Shown here: positions 32,431 through 41,750 of the stretch, piece after piece | How the letters are laid out: each line of letters begins with the position of its first letter | Numbering within the stretch: the stretch's first letter is position 1 | NCBI RefSeq assembly: GCF_002101595.1 | Contig: NZ_LQOM01000027.1 | Location: 1-64,000, forward strand | Direction: 5' to 3' | DNA from: Mycobacterium celatum | GTDB lineage: Bacteria; Actinomycetota; Actinomycetes; Mycobacteriales; Mycobacteriaceae | DNA length: 64,000 nt | Translations under genes and position numbers: made by a program | Notes under the pieces: generated by a model | The model's input: the letters and a program-made list of their open reading frames with translations, nothing else | Told to the model about the DNA's origin: nothing | The model's database searches: none

Positions 32431-33192
32431 ATGCTGAGCTCGTTGCAACGGCGGTTGATCTATTTCCCGTCGCCCGGGCCGGTACCGCCCGCGACAGCCG
32501 TCTTGCCCGGCGGCGAGGACGTCGTACTCGACACCGACGACGGGCTCCGCCTGGGTGCGTGGTTCTTTCCCGCCCTGGGCGCCGGGCCCGCGGTGTTGGT
32601 CTGCAACGGCAACGGCGGTGACCGTATGTTGCGCGCGCCGCTGGCGGCCGCGTTGTGCCGCGCGCGGTTGTCGGTGTTGCTGTTCGACTACCGAGGCTAC
32701 GGCGGAAACCCCGGCCGCCCAACGGAAGACGGCCTGGCCGTCGATGCGCGCGCCGCCCGGGCATTCCTGGCGGCTCGCCCCGACGTCGATCGGATCGTGT
32801 ACTTCGGTGAGTCGCTCGGTGCGGCGGTTGTCGTCCGGCTTGCGCTCGAGGTGTCGCCGGCCGCGCTGGTGCTGCGCTCGCCGTTCACGTCGCTGACCGA
32901 CGTCGGCCGGTTGCACTACCCGTTCCTGCCCGTCGGGGCATTACTGACGGAGCGGTACCCGTCGATCAGCCGCATCGCGCGAGTGGCGGCGCCGCTGTTG
33001 GTGATCGCCGGCGACCGCGACACCCTGGTGCCCGCGACGCTGAGCCGACGACTGTATGACGCTGCGCACGAGCCGAAGCGGTTCCTTGTGGTGCCGGGCG
33101 CGGACCACAACAGTGTGGACTTGCTCGACGGCCCTGTGATGATCGATGCGGTCGTGCGTTTCCTCCGCGAGCACGGCGTGCCGGCGTCCTAG
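32431..33192 (+). CDS. alpha/beta hydrolase (BEM46/ABHD13-like)
   Basis: This 253-residue serine hydrolase has a catalytic triad visible as S128 (VYFGESLGAAVV), D197 (IAGDRDTLVP) and H226 (PGADHNSVD). The NGNGGDR segment after the third strand and the short hydrophobic N-terminus (LSSLQRRLIYFPSP) are typical of BEM46/ABHD13-like hydrolases, often membrane-associated. The substrate could be an ester, thioester or lysophospholipid. It shares the fadE3 strand but is separated from it by an inverted-repeat element. Its end overlaps the convergent crotonase by 4 nt. Confidence 0.85.
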   Translation: MLSSLQRRLIYFPSPGPVPPATAVLPGGEDVVLDTDDGLRLGAWFFPALGAGPAVLVCNGNGGDRMLRAPLAAALCRARLSVLLFDYRGYGGNPGRPTEDGLAVDARAARAFLAARPDVDRIVYFGESLGAAVVVRLALEVSPAALVLRSPFTSLTDVGRLHYPFLPVGALLTERYPSISRIARVAAPLLVIAGDRDTLVPATLSRRLYDAAHEPKRFLVVPGADHNSVDLLDGPVMIDAVVRFLREHGVPAS

Positions 33193-34079
33193 CCGACAGC
33201 GTCCACCAGCCCCCAGGCCAGCGCCGTCGCCGGGCCGACGGTGTGACCGGTGAGGACCAAATACGCTGTGCGCCAACGGCCGATGCGCCGCGTGACGCTG
33301 ACGGTGCCACCGGCGCCGGGGATCAGACCGAGGCTCAGCTCGGGAAGCCCGAACACCGAATCCGGTGCCGCCGCAACGTGTCCGCAGAACGCCGCCATCT
33401 CCAGTCCACTGCCCAGCACCTGACCGTGCACCTCGGCGCGGCAGGCCGACCCGAGCCGAGCGGTCAGCGCGTCGAGCACCAGGGCCGGGCTGTAGCGGGT
33501 GCGGGCCAGATGCGCGCTGGCGGGATCGCTGAAGGTGCCGAACTCGGCGAGGTCGCCGCCGCTGCAGAACGACGGTCCATTGCCGGACAGCACTACCTCG
33601 TCGACCGAAGTGTCGTAGCGCGCCACATCGAGCGCCTCCAGGAGTGCCGCGCGGGTGTCGGTGGAAAACGCGTTATGCCGCGACGGCCGGTTGAAGCGGA
33701 TCCGCAGCGTATTGCCGTCGCGTTCGGCCTGCACCGGGTCGGGAATCTCAGGCACGCGGGCCGGGCCGCGCTCGGCAAGCCAGCGGGCGAACTCCCGGCC
33801 GGATTGCAGAGTGGAGTACGCCAGCGATTCGGTGATGAGCCCGCGAAACGCCGGGGCACCAGGATCTACCGCACGCAGCACGTCGTCGCACACCGCTGCG
33901 GCCTGCGGCCAATGCTTCAGCCGCGCAGCCAGTTCGGCCGTAGCAGCATCAACCGATGGCACGGTAACCACCCGCCGGTCGGCACAGGTGTCTTCGGTCA
34001 GCGTGAAAGTTGACTGCTCACTGATGTTTTCGGCGTCGACGCCGACGATGATCCCCGCTGGCAGCTCGACAACGCTCAC
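33189..34079 (-). CDS. enoyl-CoA hydratase/isomerase family protein with N-terminal extension
   Basis: This 296-residue protein has a crotonase domain starting only near residue 115 (GNTLRIRFNRPSRHNAFSTDTRAALLEAL), preceded by a ~110-residue unassigned domain. Oxyanion segment GPSFCSGGDLAEFG and both Glu positions (GSGLEMAAF and GLPELSLGLIPGAGG) are present, so hydratase chemistry is possible. The GTG start overlaps the fadD4 stop (GTGA), so translation is coupled. The extended N-terminus resembles that of some actinobacterial enoyl-CoA hydratases next to CoA ligases, but I cannot name its function. Confidence 0.83.
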   Translation of the reverse strand: MSVVELPAGIIVGVDAENISEQSTFTLTEDTCADRRVVTVPSVDAATAELAARLKHWPQAAAVCDDVLRAVDPGAPAFRGLITESLAYSTLQSGREFARWLAERGPARVPEIPDPVQAERDGNTLRIRFNRPSRHNAFSTDTRAALLEALDVARYDTSVDEVVLSGNGPSFCSGGDLAEFGTFSDPASAHLARTRYSPALVLDALTARLGSACRAEVHGQVLGSGLEMAAFCGHVAAAPDSVFGLPELSLGLIPGAGGTVSVTRRIGRWRTAYLVLTGHTVGPATALAWGLVDAVG

Positions 34080-35590
34080 GAATACTTCTTGACCAACTCG
34101 CCTTTGAACATCTTGCCGGTCTCGGTGCGCGGCAGCTCTGCTTCGAACGAGATCGACCGCGGACATTTGTAGTGCGCCAAGCGGTCCCGCAACCACGCCA
34201 GCAGCTCATCGGCGAACTGGTCGGTGGCGTCGGCCGGGTCGACGGTCTGCACCACGGCCTTGACACTTTGCCCCATCTCGTCGTCGGGAATCCCGAACAC
34301 CGCGGCGTCCAGCACTTTTGGATGCGTGACGAGCATGTTCTCGGCTTCTTGCGGGTAGATGTTGACCCCGCCGGAGATGATCATGTGGTGGCGGCGGTCG
34401 GTCAGGTACAGGTAGCCCTCGTCGTCGACGTAGCCGACGTCGCCGACAGTCACCCAGCCGTGTTTGTCGCGTGATGCCGCGGTTTTCGCTGCGTCGTTGA
34501 GGTATTCGAACTCATAGCCGCCCTCGAAGTAGATCTCGCCGGCTTGTCCTGGCGGCAGCTCGTTGCCGTTCTCGTCGAGGATGTGTATCTGGCAGGCCAT
34601 CGGCTTACCCACCGAGCCCGGGTGCGCCAGCCATTCCTCGGCGGTGATCAACGTCGACCCGATGGCTTCCGATGACGCGTAGTACTCGTCGATGATCGGG
34701 CCCCACCAGTCGATCATCTGTTTCTTGATCTCCACCGGGCACGGCGCCGCCGCGTGGATCACCCGTTGCAGACTCGACAAATCATACGAATTGCGTACCG
34801 CCTCAGGCAGTTTGAGCATGCGGGTGAACATGGCCGGCACGAACTGGCCGTGCGTAACCCGGTAGCGCTGGATGGCCTCCAAGCAGCCCTCGGGATCGAA
34901 CTTCTCCAGCACCACAGTGGTGATGCCGCCGGCCTGCACGCTCATCGACCACACCGACGGCGCCGTGTGGTATAGGGGGGCGGGACTCAGATAGATCGAC
35001 TCCGGCGTCATCCAGAACCCCACCAGCGCCGACATCATGCCGGGTGCCTCGGCCGGGGGGACGTGTGGCAGTTCGCGTTTGATGCCCTTGGGCCGGCCGG
35101 TGGTGCCCGACGAGTACTGCAAAAGGTCGCCCTCGCGTTCGTCGTCGATCGGGGTATCCGGTCGGCCGGCAACGCATTCCGGATAGCGCTGCCAGCCCTC
35201 GAGGTCGTCGTCGGCGATCATCAGCAGGTCGGGCAGACCGCCCGGCAGATGCTCGGCCAGATTTTCGCAGGTCTTGCGCAGCGCCGCCGAACCGATGATC
35301 GCCTTGGCGGCGCTGTTGTCGATGATGTACGCAGCTTCGGGCGCGGTCAGGTGGGTGTTGATCGGCACGTAGTACAGGCCGCTGCGGCGCGCGGCCCACA
35401 TCACGGCGTGGATGTGCTCGTTGTTCTCCATGAGGATCGCGACCGAGTCGCCCTCGGCCAGCCCGGCCCGGCGAAAGTAATGCGCCAACCGATTGGCCCG
35501 GGCTTCGAGTTCGTCGAAGGTGATGACCGTGCCGCACGGATGGAGGATGACCGCCGGCTTACCGGTGCCGACATGCTCGCGGATCTGCAT
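34076..35590 (-). CDS. fadD4: fatty-acid-CoA ligase FadD4 (Rv0214 ortholog)
   Basis: This 504-residue ANL ligase has YSSGTTGRPKGIKREL (P-loop), EYYASSEAIGST (A5 region), GWVTVGDVGYVDDEGYLYLTDRRHHMI (A7/A8), SGGVNIYPQEAE and the C-terminal RTETGKMFKGELVKKYS with the adenylation Lys. It activates a carboxylic acid to its CoA thioester, initiating the chemistry of the neighbouring dehydrogenase, hydratase and crotonase genes. Position next to fadE3 and the Rv0216-like gene matches Rv0214-Rv0216 of M. tuberculosis. It is the first gene of a two-gene operon with the crotonase. Confidence 0.88.
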   Translation of the reverse strand: MQIREHVGTGKPAVILHPCGTVITFDELEARANRLAHYFRRAGLAEGDSVAILMENNEHIHAVMWAARRSGLYYVPINTHLTAPEAAYIIDNSAAKAIIGSAALRKTCENLAEHLPGGLPDLLMIADDDLEGWQRYPECVAGRPDTPIDDEREGDLLQYSSGTTGRPKGIKRELPHVPPAEAPGMMSALVGFWMTPESIYLSPAPLYHTAPSVWSMSVQAGGITTVVLEKFDPEGCLEAIQRYRVTHGQFVPAMFTRMLKLPEAVRNSYDLSSLQRVIHAAAPCPVEIKKQMIDWWGPIIDEYYASSEAIGSTLITAEEWLAHPGSVGKPMACQIHILDENGNELPPGQAGEIYFEGGYEFEYLNDAAKTAASRDKHGWVTVGDVGYVDDEGYLYLTDRRHHMIISGGVNIYPQEAENMLVTHPKVLDAAVFGIPDDEMGQSVKAVVQTVDPADATDQFADELLAWLRDRLAHYKCPRSISFEAELPRTETGKMFKGELVKKYS

Positions 35591-35646
35591 GCGCAGACTG
35601 TACCGCCAACAAAGTTGACGGGTGTCAAGTGGTCGCGCCTTGCCGC

Positions 35647-35700
35647 GAGCGTGCGCAAACCAGGTTCAAATACGGAGTGTCGGCGGCGACACGCACGCTG
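35647..35700. repeat. 54-bp dispersed inverted-repeat element, copy B
   Basis: This element is the reverse complement of copy A (27630-27683) with four mismatches in 54 bp. The terminal arms are GAGCGTGCG and ACGCACGCT. It sits in the fadD4-pckA gap, 8 kb from copy A and in the opposite orientation. Confidence 0.82.
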
Positions 35701-35709
35701 ACCGGAAAA

Positions 35710-37530
35710 TTAGCCCAGGCGCTGCTTGAGCGCCTCGAACTCGTCGCGGACGCCGGTCGGCAACTTCTCGCCGACGAACTCGAACCACTCCTCGATCATC
35801 GGCAGTTCCTGGCGCCATTCGTCGGGGTTGACCACCAGTGCACGCTCCACGTCGGCGCGGTCGACATCAAGCCCGTCGAGCTCGAGGTCGTCGACCGTGG
35901 GCACGATGCCGATCGGGGTGTCCTGTCCGCCGGCCCTGTGCTCGATGCGGTCGACGATCCACTTGAGCACCCGGCTGTTCTCGCCGAAGCCCGGCCACAG
36001 GAACTTGCCGTCGTCGCCGCGGCGGAACCAGTTGACGAAGAACACCTTTGGCAGCTTGGACTCGTCGGCGTTCTTGCCGAGGTCCAGCCAGTGCTGGAAG
36101 TAGTCGCCGACGTGGTAGCCGAGGAACGGCAACATCGCCATCGGGTCGCGGCGCACTGTGCCGACCTTGCCCTCGGCGGCGGCGGTCTGCTCGCTGCCCA
36201 TGGTGGCGCCCATGAACACGCCATGCTGCCAGTCGCGGGCCTCGGTCACCAGCGGCACCGTCGTCTTGCGGCGGGCGCCGAACAGGATGCCCGAGATCGG
36301 CACGCCCTGCGGGTCGTCCCACTCCGGTGCCAGGATCGGGCACTGCGACATCGGCGTGCAGTACCGCGAGTTCGGGTGCGCGGCTTTGGTTTCCGTCTCG
36401 CGGATGATCCAGTCGTTGCCCTTCCAGTCGATCAGGTGGTCCGGCTCGCCTTCCAGGCCCTCCCACCACACGTCGTTGTCGTCGGTGAGCGCCACATTGG
36501 TGAAGACGGTATTGCCGGCGGCAATGGTCCGCATCGCGTTGGGGTTGGACTTCCAGTTGGTGCCCGGCGCAACACCGAAGAAGCCGAACTCCGGGTTGAC
36601 CGCGTAGAGCCGGCCGTCCTTGCCGAACCGCATCCAGGCGATGTCGTCGCCGAGTGTTTCCGCGCGCCAGCCCGGGATGGTCGGCTGGATCATCGCCAGG
36701 TTGGTTTTGCCGCAGGCCGACGGGAACGCCGCGGCGAAGTAGTAGGCCTTATTTTCCGGCGAGATCAGCTTGAGGATCAGCATGTGCTCGGCCAGCCAGC
36801 CCTCGTCGCGGGCCATCGCCGACGCGATCCGCAGCGAGTAGCACTTCTTGCCCAGCAGCGCGTTGCCGCCGTAACCCGAGCCGTAGCTCCAGATTTCGCG
36901 GGTCTCCGGGAAGTGGGTGATGTACTTGGTGTCGTTGCACGGCCACGGCACGTCCTTCTGGCCCGGCTCCAGCGGGGCGCCGACGGAATGCAGCGCCTTG
37001 ACGAAGAACCCGTCGTCGCCCATCTTTTCCAGGGCGGCCTTGCCCATCCGGGTCATCACCTTCATCGAGACGACGACGTACTCGGAGTCGGTGATCTCCA
37101 CGCCCAACTTGGGGTCGTCGGCGCCCAGCGGGCCCATGCAGAACGGCACCACCCACATGGTGCGCCCGCGCATACAGCCGCGGTAGAGCTCGGTCATGGT
37201 CGCCCGCATCTCCGCGGGGTCCATCCAGTTGTTGGTCGGACCGGCGTCTTCCTTGCGCTCTGAGCAGATGAACGTCCGAGACTCCACCCGCGCCACGTCG
37301 GACGGGTCCGACAGCGCCAGGTAAGAGTTGGGGTGCTTTTTCTCGTTCAGCTTCTTGAAGGTGCCCGCCTCGACCAGATGCTGGCACAGCCGCTGCCATT
37401 CTTCGTCGGAGCCGTCGGCGAAGACCACCCGGTCCGGCTGGGTGAGCTCGGCGACCTCGGCCACCCAGGACAGCAGGCCCTGGTGGTTGGTCGGCGCGGT
37501 ATCCAGACCGGGGATGGTCGCTGAGGTCAT
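35710..37530 (-). CDS. pckA: phosphoenolpyruvate carboxykinase, GTP-dependent
   Basis: This 606-residue GTP-type PEPCK, identical in length to M. tuberculosis PckA, converts oxaloacetate plus GTP to phosphoenolpyruvate, CO2 and GDP, the first committed gluconeogenic step on fatty acids or cholesterol. The kinase P-loop with the reactive Cys is [12 protein letters not shown] (C273, K275). [13 protein letters not shown] carries substrate-binding residues, and [24 protein letters not shown] is the conserved GTP-class segment. AGGAGA lies 6 nt before the ATG. A TTTGCAAA palindrome lies about 47 bp upstream and may be a RamB-type site. It is alone in its transcription unit. Confidence 0.97.
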   Translation of the reverse strand: MTSATIPGLDTAPTNHQGLLSWVAEVAELTQPDRVVFADGSDEEWQRLCQHLVEAGTFKKLNEKKHPNSYLALSDPSDVARVESRTFICSERKEDAGPTNNWMDPAEMRATMTELYRGCMRGRTMWVVPFCMGPLGADDPKLGVEITDSEYVVVSMKVMTRMGKAALEKMGDDGFFVKALHSVGAPLEPGQKDVPWPCNDTKYITHFPETREIWSYGSGYGGNALLGKKCYSLRIASAMARDEGWLAEHMLILKLISPENKAYYFAAAFPSACGKTNLAMIQPTIPGWRAETLGDDIAWMRFGKDGRLYAVNPEFGFFGVAPGTNWKSNPNAMRTIAAGNTVFTNVALTDDNDVWWEGLEGEPDHLIDWKGNDWIIRETETKAAHPNSRYCTPMSQCPILAPEWDDPQGVPISGILFGARRKTTVPLVTEARDWQHGVFMGATMGSEQTAAAEGKVGTVRRDPMAMLPFLGYHVGDYFQHWLDLGKNADESKLPKVFFVNWFRRGDDGKFLWPGFGENSRVLKWIVDRIEHRAGGQDTPIGIVPTVDDLELDGLDVDRADVERALVVNPDEWRQELPMIEEWFEFVGEKLPTGVRDEFEALKQRLG

Positions 37531-37576
37531 CGAAATCTCCTGAACTCTTACTCGGTGCGTGTCACTGCTGCGAAGG

Positions 37577-37584
37577 TTTGCAAA
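37577..37584. promoter_or_regulatory. TTTGCAAA palindrome upstream of pckA, RamB-like site (tentative)
   Basis: TTTGCAAA, followed 6 nt later by TTTGCGA, lies in the pckA upstream region. RamB of corynebacteria and mycobacteria recognises AAAnTTTGCAAA-like sites and controls acetate and gluconeogenic genes. This is a motif match only. Confidence 0.3.
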
Positions 37585-37670
37585 ATAGCTTTGCGATCCT
37601 TAACACAGGTTATCGCGGGCCGTATACCCAAAATGGCGCGGGCGTGTATCAGCTCACTCACAAGAACGAT

Positions 37671-39149
37671 TCAGATCGCCTCATCTGCCCCAATTGTCGG
37701 CACCGACTCCGCGGTCTCGGCTTGGGCGCCGTCGCCCAGCTGCGCGCGCACGGCGTCGAGCGCGGACCGCAGCGTCGGCATCTCCCGGTCCCGCAACGCC
37801 GCCGCCCGAGCCGCCGCGACGGCATGTTCACGCAGTTCGGTGTCGATGACGCTGACCTGGTCGGCCACCCGCACGCTTTCGGCCTCGTCCGCTTCGCCGA
37901 GCGCGGCGTTCAGCGCCGATTCGGCGGCCAGCACCCGGGTGGCCACCATCTGCTCGACCGCCGAGCGCAGCGATCCGGTCGCCTCGCCGACCCAGCGGTC
38001 GAGCACCGCACGATCGGCCAGCAGGCCGCGGGTGCCGACCACCCAGACGGTGACCGCCAGACCGATCGCCACGCAGGCGACGATCCCGGCAGCGGTCAGC
38101 TCTGGCGCCAGGTCGAGCAGCAGCCGGCTCAGCGTCAACGCCACACCCAGCCCGAAGCCGGCGCCCAGCAGCATCATCAGCCTGGTCTCCAGCCGCCTCG
38201 ACTTCAGCGGCGGCGCGCCGATCTCCACCTGCGGCAACTCCGCGGCCGGCGGCTCGACCGCAAAGCCGAGCACTTGCGCGACGTCGGTCAGGTGCGCGGT
38301 GGTTCCCTCGTCCACCTCGGTCACCACCTGCTCGACGCGGTCGCGGGCGTAGGCCTCGAAGTCCGGCAGTTTGCGCCGACTCAGGCCCGCCGCGTCCTCC
38401 TGCAACTCCGACCGCACCGAGGCGCAGCGGTTGCGGGCGAAGTAAGACAGCTGCACGCGGGCCTGCTGGACCTGGCTGCGCAGCGCGATCGTGCGCTCGG
38501 ATTTGGACAGTCGCCGCTGCCGCAGCACGGCGTTACGCTGCTCGCGCAGCGCCTCGACCCGCGCCCGGCGGCCGGCGCCCTCGGCGTCGCGGTCATAGCG
38601 ACACACGAGGGTCCGTAGCCGAGACTCCCAGGCCCGCAACCGGTTTCGTCGCGCAAGGTCGGGGTCGGCCAGCTGCTCTTCGACCGCGGCAATCAGGTCG
38701 TCGACGCGCGGTTCGCCGCGTTCGGGCGCCGCGGCGGCGCCCACCCAGTGCATCCGGGCATAGCGAGGCGCGTGCTCGGCCAGCGTGTCACGGTCGGCGG
38801 CCAGCACGTCGCGCCAGTTGCGGTGCACGTCGATCTTGGACACCACACCGATAACCGGGTCGGTGTCGGTGGCCGCTGCGTCGAGCAGCGCGGCATCGGA
38901 TTCGGTCAGCACCGCGGCCGCGGAGACCACGAACACTACGGCGCTCGGCGCCTCGCCGGGCGCCAGCTCCGCCGACTCGACGAAGGTGTGCTCGGGCAGC
39001 CGTTCGCGCAGCACGCTGACCACGCCGCTGACTCCGGCAAGCCACGGGCCGGTCACCAGCACCGCGTCGCGGCGCTGAATGCCGGGCGCACTGAGCCGCG
39101 GCCCGATCGCGCCGACCAATGCGTCGACGTCGGCGACCGGATCGGTCAT
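37671..39149 (-). CDS. GTPase-like membrane protein (Rv0210 ortholog)
   Basis: This 492-residue protein, the same length as Rv0210, has a dynamin-like GTPase layout with degenerate motifs. The P-loop position reads GPWLAGVS (G34-S41, no Lys), and the G4 position reads SKID (104-107) instead of NKxD. A long helical middle region rich in Arg and Glu follows (about residues 150-300). Two hydrophobic helices near 325-385 and an Ala-rich coiled-coil-like tail complete it. Its ATG overlaps the stop of the Rv0209-like gene, so they are a coupled pair. The pair may act in membrane remodelling, but no function is established to my knowledge. Confidence 0.82.
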   Translation of the reverse strand: MTDPVADVDALVGAIGPRLSAPGIQRRDAVLVTGPWLAGVSGVVSVLRERLPEHTFVESAELAPGEAPSAVVFVVSAAAVLTESDAALLDAAATDTDPVIGVVSKIDVHRNWRDVLAADRDTLAEHAPRYARMHWVGAAAAPERGEPRVDDLIAAVEEQLADPDLARRNRLRAWESRLRTLVCRYDRDAEGAGRRARVEALREQRNAVLRQRRLSKSERTIALRSQVQQARVQLSYFARNRCASVRSELQEDAAGLSRRKLPDFEAYARDRVEQVVTEVDEGTTAHLTDVAQVLGFAVEPPAAELPQVEIGAPPLKSRRLETRLMMLLGAGFGLGVALTLSRLLLDLAPELTAAGIVACVAIGLAVTVWVVGTRGLLADRAVLDRWVGEATGSLRSAVEQMVATRVLAAESALNAALGEADEAESVRVADQVSVIDTELREHAVAAARAAALRDREMPTLRSALDAVRAQLGDGAQAETAESVPTIGADEAI

Positions 39150-40177
39150 GGCGATCCCCCGGCGTGCGACCAGAGCCGCAGCGATCCCCTAACGATGTCG
39201 GCGCCGCAGGCGCGGTGGATGCCGCTCACCGGGCCGTGACCGTAGCGGCGCCACTGCACCGCCCGGCGCAGGTGCGCCGCGGGGCTCTCGCCGCGGTCGA
39301 CGTGCAGGCCCGCGGCTTCGACGACGTCGACCGCGGCGGCCATCCGGGCGATCACCGTGTCGTCGCGGGACAGGAACTCGGCGGCCCGGGGGTCGGTGAC
39401 AGCCAGCGCCTCCAGCTCGGCGACGGCGTCCAGCATCCGCCGGTAGTGCACTTGGGCGCCGAGAGCCGCCAACTGGGCGAGCACGGCGTCGATGCGGCTC
39501 AGTCGGCGAAGCCGGGCCCCTACCCCGGCCTTCGACACGCCCTGGCGGATCGCGGCGACTGACTGAGTGACGCCGAACAGGTCGACAGTGTCGACCAGAC
39601 GCCGGCGGACCCCGGCCCGCACCGGGTGCACGCCGGCGACGAAGCTGTCTGGAGAGCTCAGGTCGGCCGGCCGGACCGCCAGCACCCGCAGCGCGTCCCA
39701 CAGCTCGTCGTCCAATACGGCCACAGCCAGCAATCCCACCATCGGCTGGATCGGCACGCCGAGCGCGGCCACCGGTTCGCGGGCCACATCGGCCTTGTTC
39801 TGCACCGCCAGCACGGGCAGTTGGGCCGCCGCGATCTCGGCCCGGTCCTCCGGCTTGACCACCTCGGCGACGACGTGGACCTGTAGATCGGCGTCGGGCG
39901 TCACCGAGACCCCGGCCAGGGCAAGCGCACGCGCGACGGTACGACGGCCCACCCCGCGGCGCCCTGACACGGCGACCCGCAGCGGCGCGTCGACCCGCTC
40001 GGCAATCGCGGCCCAGCGGGCGTCGGCGGCATATCGCGCGAGCTGGTCGTGGAAATCCCGGTGCCGCTGTCCGCTCATGTCCCGCCCATTGTCGCTGAAC
40101 TGGCCCGCTGAACCGGCGAGCGCCGCTCCCAATCGCATCGTGACATCTGCCCGCCCGGGGCGCGAGCCAGCCATCAC
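39146..40177 (-). CDS. GTPase-like protein (Rv0209 ortholog)
   Basis: This is a 343-residue protein with a P-loop-like GRRGVGRRT (G72-T80), where the invariant Walker A Lys is Arg, and a good G4 motif NKAD (127-130, in PVLAVQNKADVAREP). The fold is therefore TRAFAC-GTPase-like but may be catalytically impaired. It is coupled to the Rv0210-like gene by an ATGA overlap. The start is uncertain: an ATG at 40078 (MSGQRHRDFHDQ) would give 310 residues, and I keep the longer form because Rv0209 is about 361. It is divergent from trmB. Confidence 0.78.
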   Translation of the reverse strand: MMAGSRPGRADVTMRLGAALAGSAGQFSDNGRDMSGQRHRDFHDQLARYAADARWAAIAERVDAPLRVAVSGRRGVGRRTVARALALAGVSVTPDADLQVHVVAEVVKPEDRAEIAAAQLPVLAVQNKADVAREPVAALGVPIQPMVGLLAVAVLDDELWDALRVLAVRPADLSSPDSFVAGVHPVRAGVRRRLVDTVDLFGVTQSVAAIRQGVSKAGVGARLRRLSRIDAVLAQLAALGAQVHYRRMLDAVAELEALAVTDPRAAEFLSRDDTVIARMAAAVDVVEAAGLHVDRGESPAAHLRRAVQWRRYGHGPVSGIHRACGADIVRGSLRLWSHAGGSP

Positions 40178-40243
40178 CAGATACCAGCCGAAGGCAACTG
40201 TTGGGTATCAATCTGTACCGCGGTGCGGCTACACCATGGGTAT

Positions 40244-41008
40244 ATGGGTAACGATGGACAAATGCACGCACAGTCCGGGGTCCAGGCGCGCCCGGACACC
40301 GGCGTGCCCGCCGGCGGCTATCCCCGGACCACCAGCTTCCGGACCCGGCGTTCCGCGCTCTCGGCCGCCCAGCAGCGGACCTGGGACCGCCTGTGGCCGC
40401 AACTCGGCACGGTGGCCCGCAGCGCCGACGGGCCGGCCGATCCACTGGACATCCGGGCCTGGTTCGGCCGCGAGGCGCCGGTGGTGCTCGAAATCGGTTG
40501 CGGCACAGGGACTTCCACCATCGCGATGGCACGGTCCGAACCGGACGTCGACGTGATCGCGGTCGAGGTCTATCGGCGCGGGCTGGCGCAGCTGCTGAGC
40601 GCCATCGACCGGGAGAACGTCGGCAACATCCGCCTGATCCGCGGGGACGCCGTCGACGTCCTCGAGCATCTCATCCCGTCGGGCACATTGACCGGGGTGC
40701 GGGTGTTCTTCCCCGACCCGTGGCCCAAGGCCCGCCACCACAAGCGCCGGCTCCTGCAACCGGCCACCGTGGCCCTCATCGCCGACCGGTTGCGGCCCGG
40801 CGGAGTGCTGCACGCCGCCACCGATCACGCCGGCTACGCCGAGCAGATCGCCGAGGCCGGCGACGCCGAACCACGATTGCGCCGGGTCGATCCCGACGAC
40901 CGGTCACTGCCCATTTCGGTTGTCCGTCCGACGACCAAGTACGAGACCAAGGCACAACACGCCGGCAGTGCCGTCACCGAATTGCTCTGGGAAAGAAACA
41001 GTCCATGA
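40244..41008 (+). CDS. trmB: tRNA (guanine-N7-)-methyltransferase TrmB
   Basis: This 254-residue (from the ATG at 40244) SAM-dependent enzyme makes m7G46 in tRNA. The SAM motif is VVLEIGCGTGTSTIAMA, and the TrmB signature FFPDPWPKARHHKRRL (RNA-binding, catalytic Asp) is intact, as is the C-terminal TKYETKAQ. The first ~40 residues are poorly conserved. Candidate starts are GTG 40223, ATG 40244 and ATG 40262, and the middle one best matches Rv0208c length. The stop overlaps the ATG of the NYN-domain gene (ATGA). Confidence 0.92.
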   Translation: MGNDGQMHAQSGVQARPDTGVPAGGYPRTTSFRTRRSALSAAQQRTWDRLWPQLGTVARSADGPADPLDIRAWFGREAPVVLEIGCGTGTSTIAMARSEPDVDVIAVEVYRRGLAQLLSAIDRENVGNIRLIRGDAVDVLEHLIPSGTLTGVRVFFPDPWPKARHHKRRLLQPATVALIADRLRPGGVLHAATDHAGYAEQIAEAGDAEPRLRRVDPDDRSLPISVVRPTTKYETKAQHAGSAVTELLWERNSP

Positions 41009-41691
41009 GCCTGACCGAAGAAACGGGCGACCTGATACCCGTGCCGGCGGAACCGGCCGGCGGCCCCGCCGGTCGACGGGTGCTGCTGGTCTGGGACGCG
41101 CCCAACCTGGACATGGGTCTTGGGTCCATCCTTGGCCGCCGGCCGACGGCGCTGGAACGACCCCGATTCGACGCCCTGGGCCGCTGGCTTCTGACCCGCA
41201 CCGCCGAGGTGGCCACCGATCGGCACGATGTTTCGAGCGAACCCGAGGCCACCGTGTTCACCAACATCGCGCCGGGCAGCGCTGAAGTAGTGAGGCCGTG
41301 GGTGGATGCGTTGCGTAACGTGGGATTCGCCGTCTTTGCCAAGCCGAAGATTGATGACGACTCCGATGTGGATGGCGACATGCTCCAACACATCGCGTTG
41401 CGCCGCCAGGAGGGTCTGGCCGCGCTGGTGGTGGCCTCCGCCGACGGCCAGGCGTTCCGCGAACCGCTGGAGGAGATCTCGCACGGCGGGGTCCCCGTCC
41501 AGGTGCTCGGATTTCGCGAACACGCGAGTTGGGCGTTAGCGTCGGATACCTTGGAGTTCGTCGACCTGGAGGACATCGACGGTGTTTTTCGGGAACCGCT
41601 GCCGCGAATCGGACTGGATTCGCTGCCTGAGCAGGGGGCGTGGCTGCAGCCGTTCCGGCCGCTGTCGTCGCTACTGACCTCGCGTGTGTGA
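41005..41691 (+). CDS. NYN domain protein (Rv0207c ortholog)
   Basis: This 228-residue protein has a NYN (PIN-like RNase) domain. The first conserved acidic site is RVLLVWDAPNLDMGLG near residue 30, a second acidic cluster is DDDSDVDGDMLQHIA, and a third is LVVASADGQAF. That acidic pattern supports metal-dependent RNA cleavage in this superfamily. It is translationally coupled to trmB (ATGA overlap) and precedes mmpL3 by 59 bp. A tRNA- or RNA-turnover role is inferred from domain and neighbour only. Confidence 0.87.
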   Translation: MSLTEETGDLIPVPAEPAGGPAGRRVLLVWDAPNLDMGLGSILGRRPTALERPRFDALGRWLLTRTAEVATDRHDVSSEPEATVFTNIAPGSAEVVRPWVDALRNVGFAVFAKPKIDDDSDVDGDMLQHIALRRQEGLAALVVASADGQAFREPLEEISHGGVPVQVLGFREHASWALASDTLEFVDLEDIDGVFREPLPRIGLDSLPEQGAWLQPFRPLSSLLTSRV

Positions 41692-41750
41692 CAACTAGAT
41701 AAAGGGCGCGGGTCACGGAGATTTTTCAGCAGATCCAGTAAGGAGCTTAC

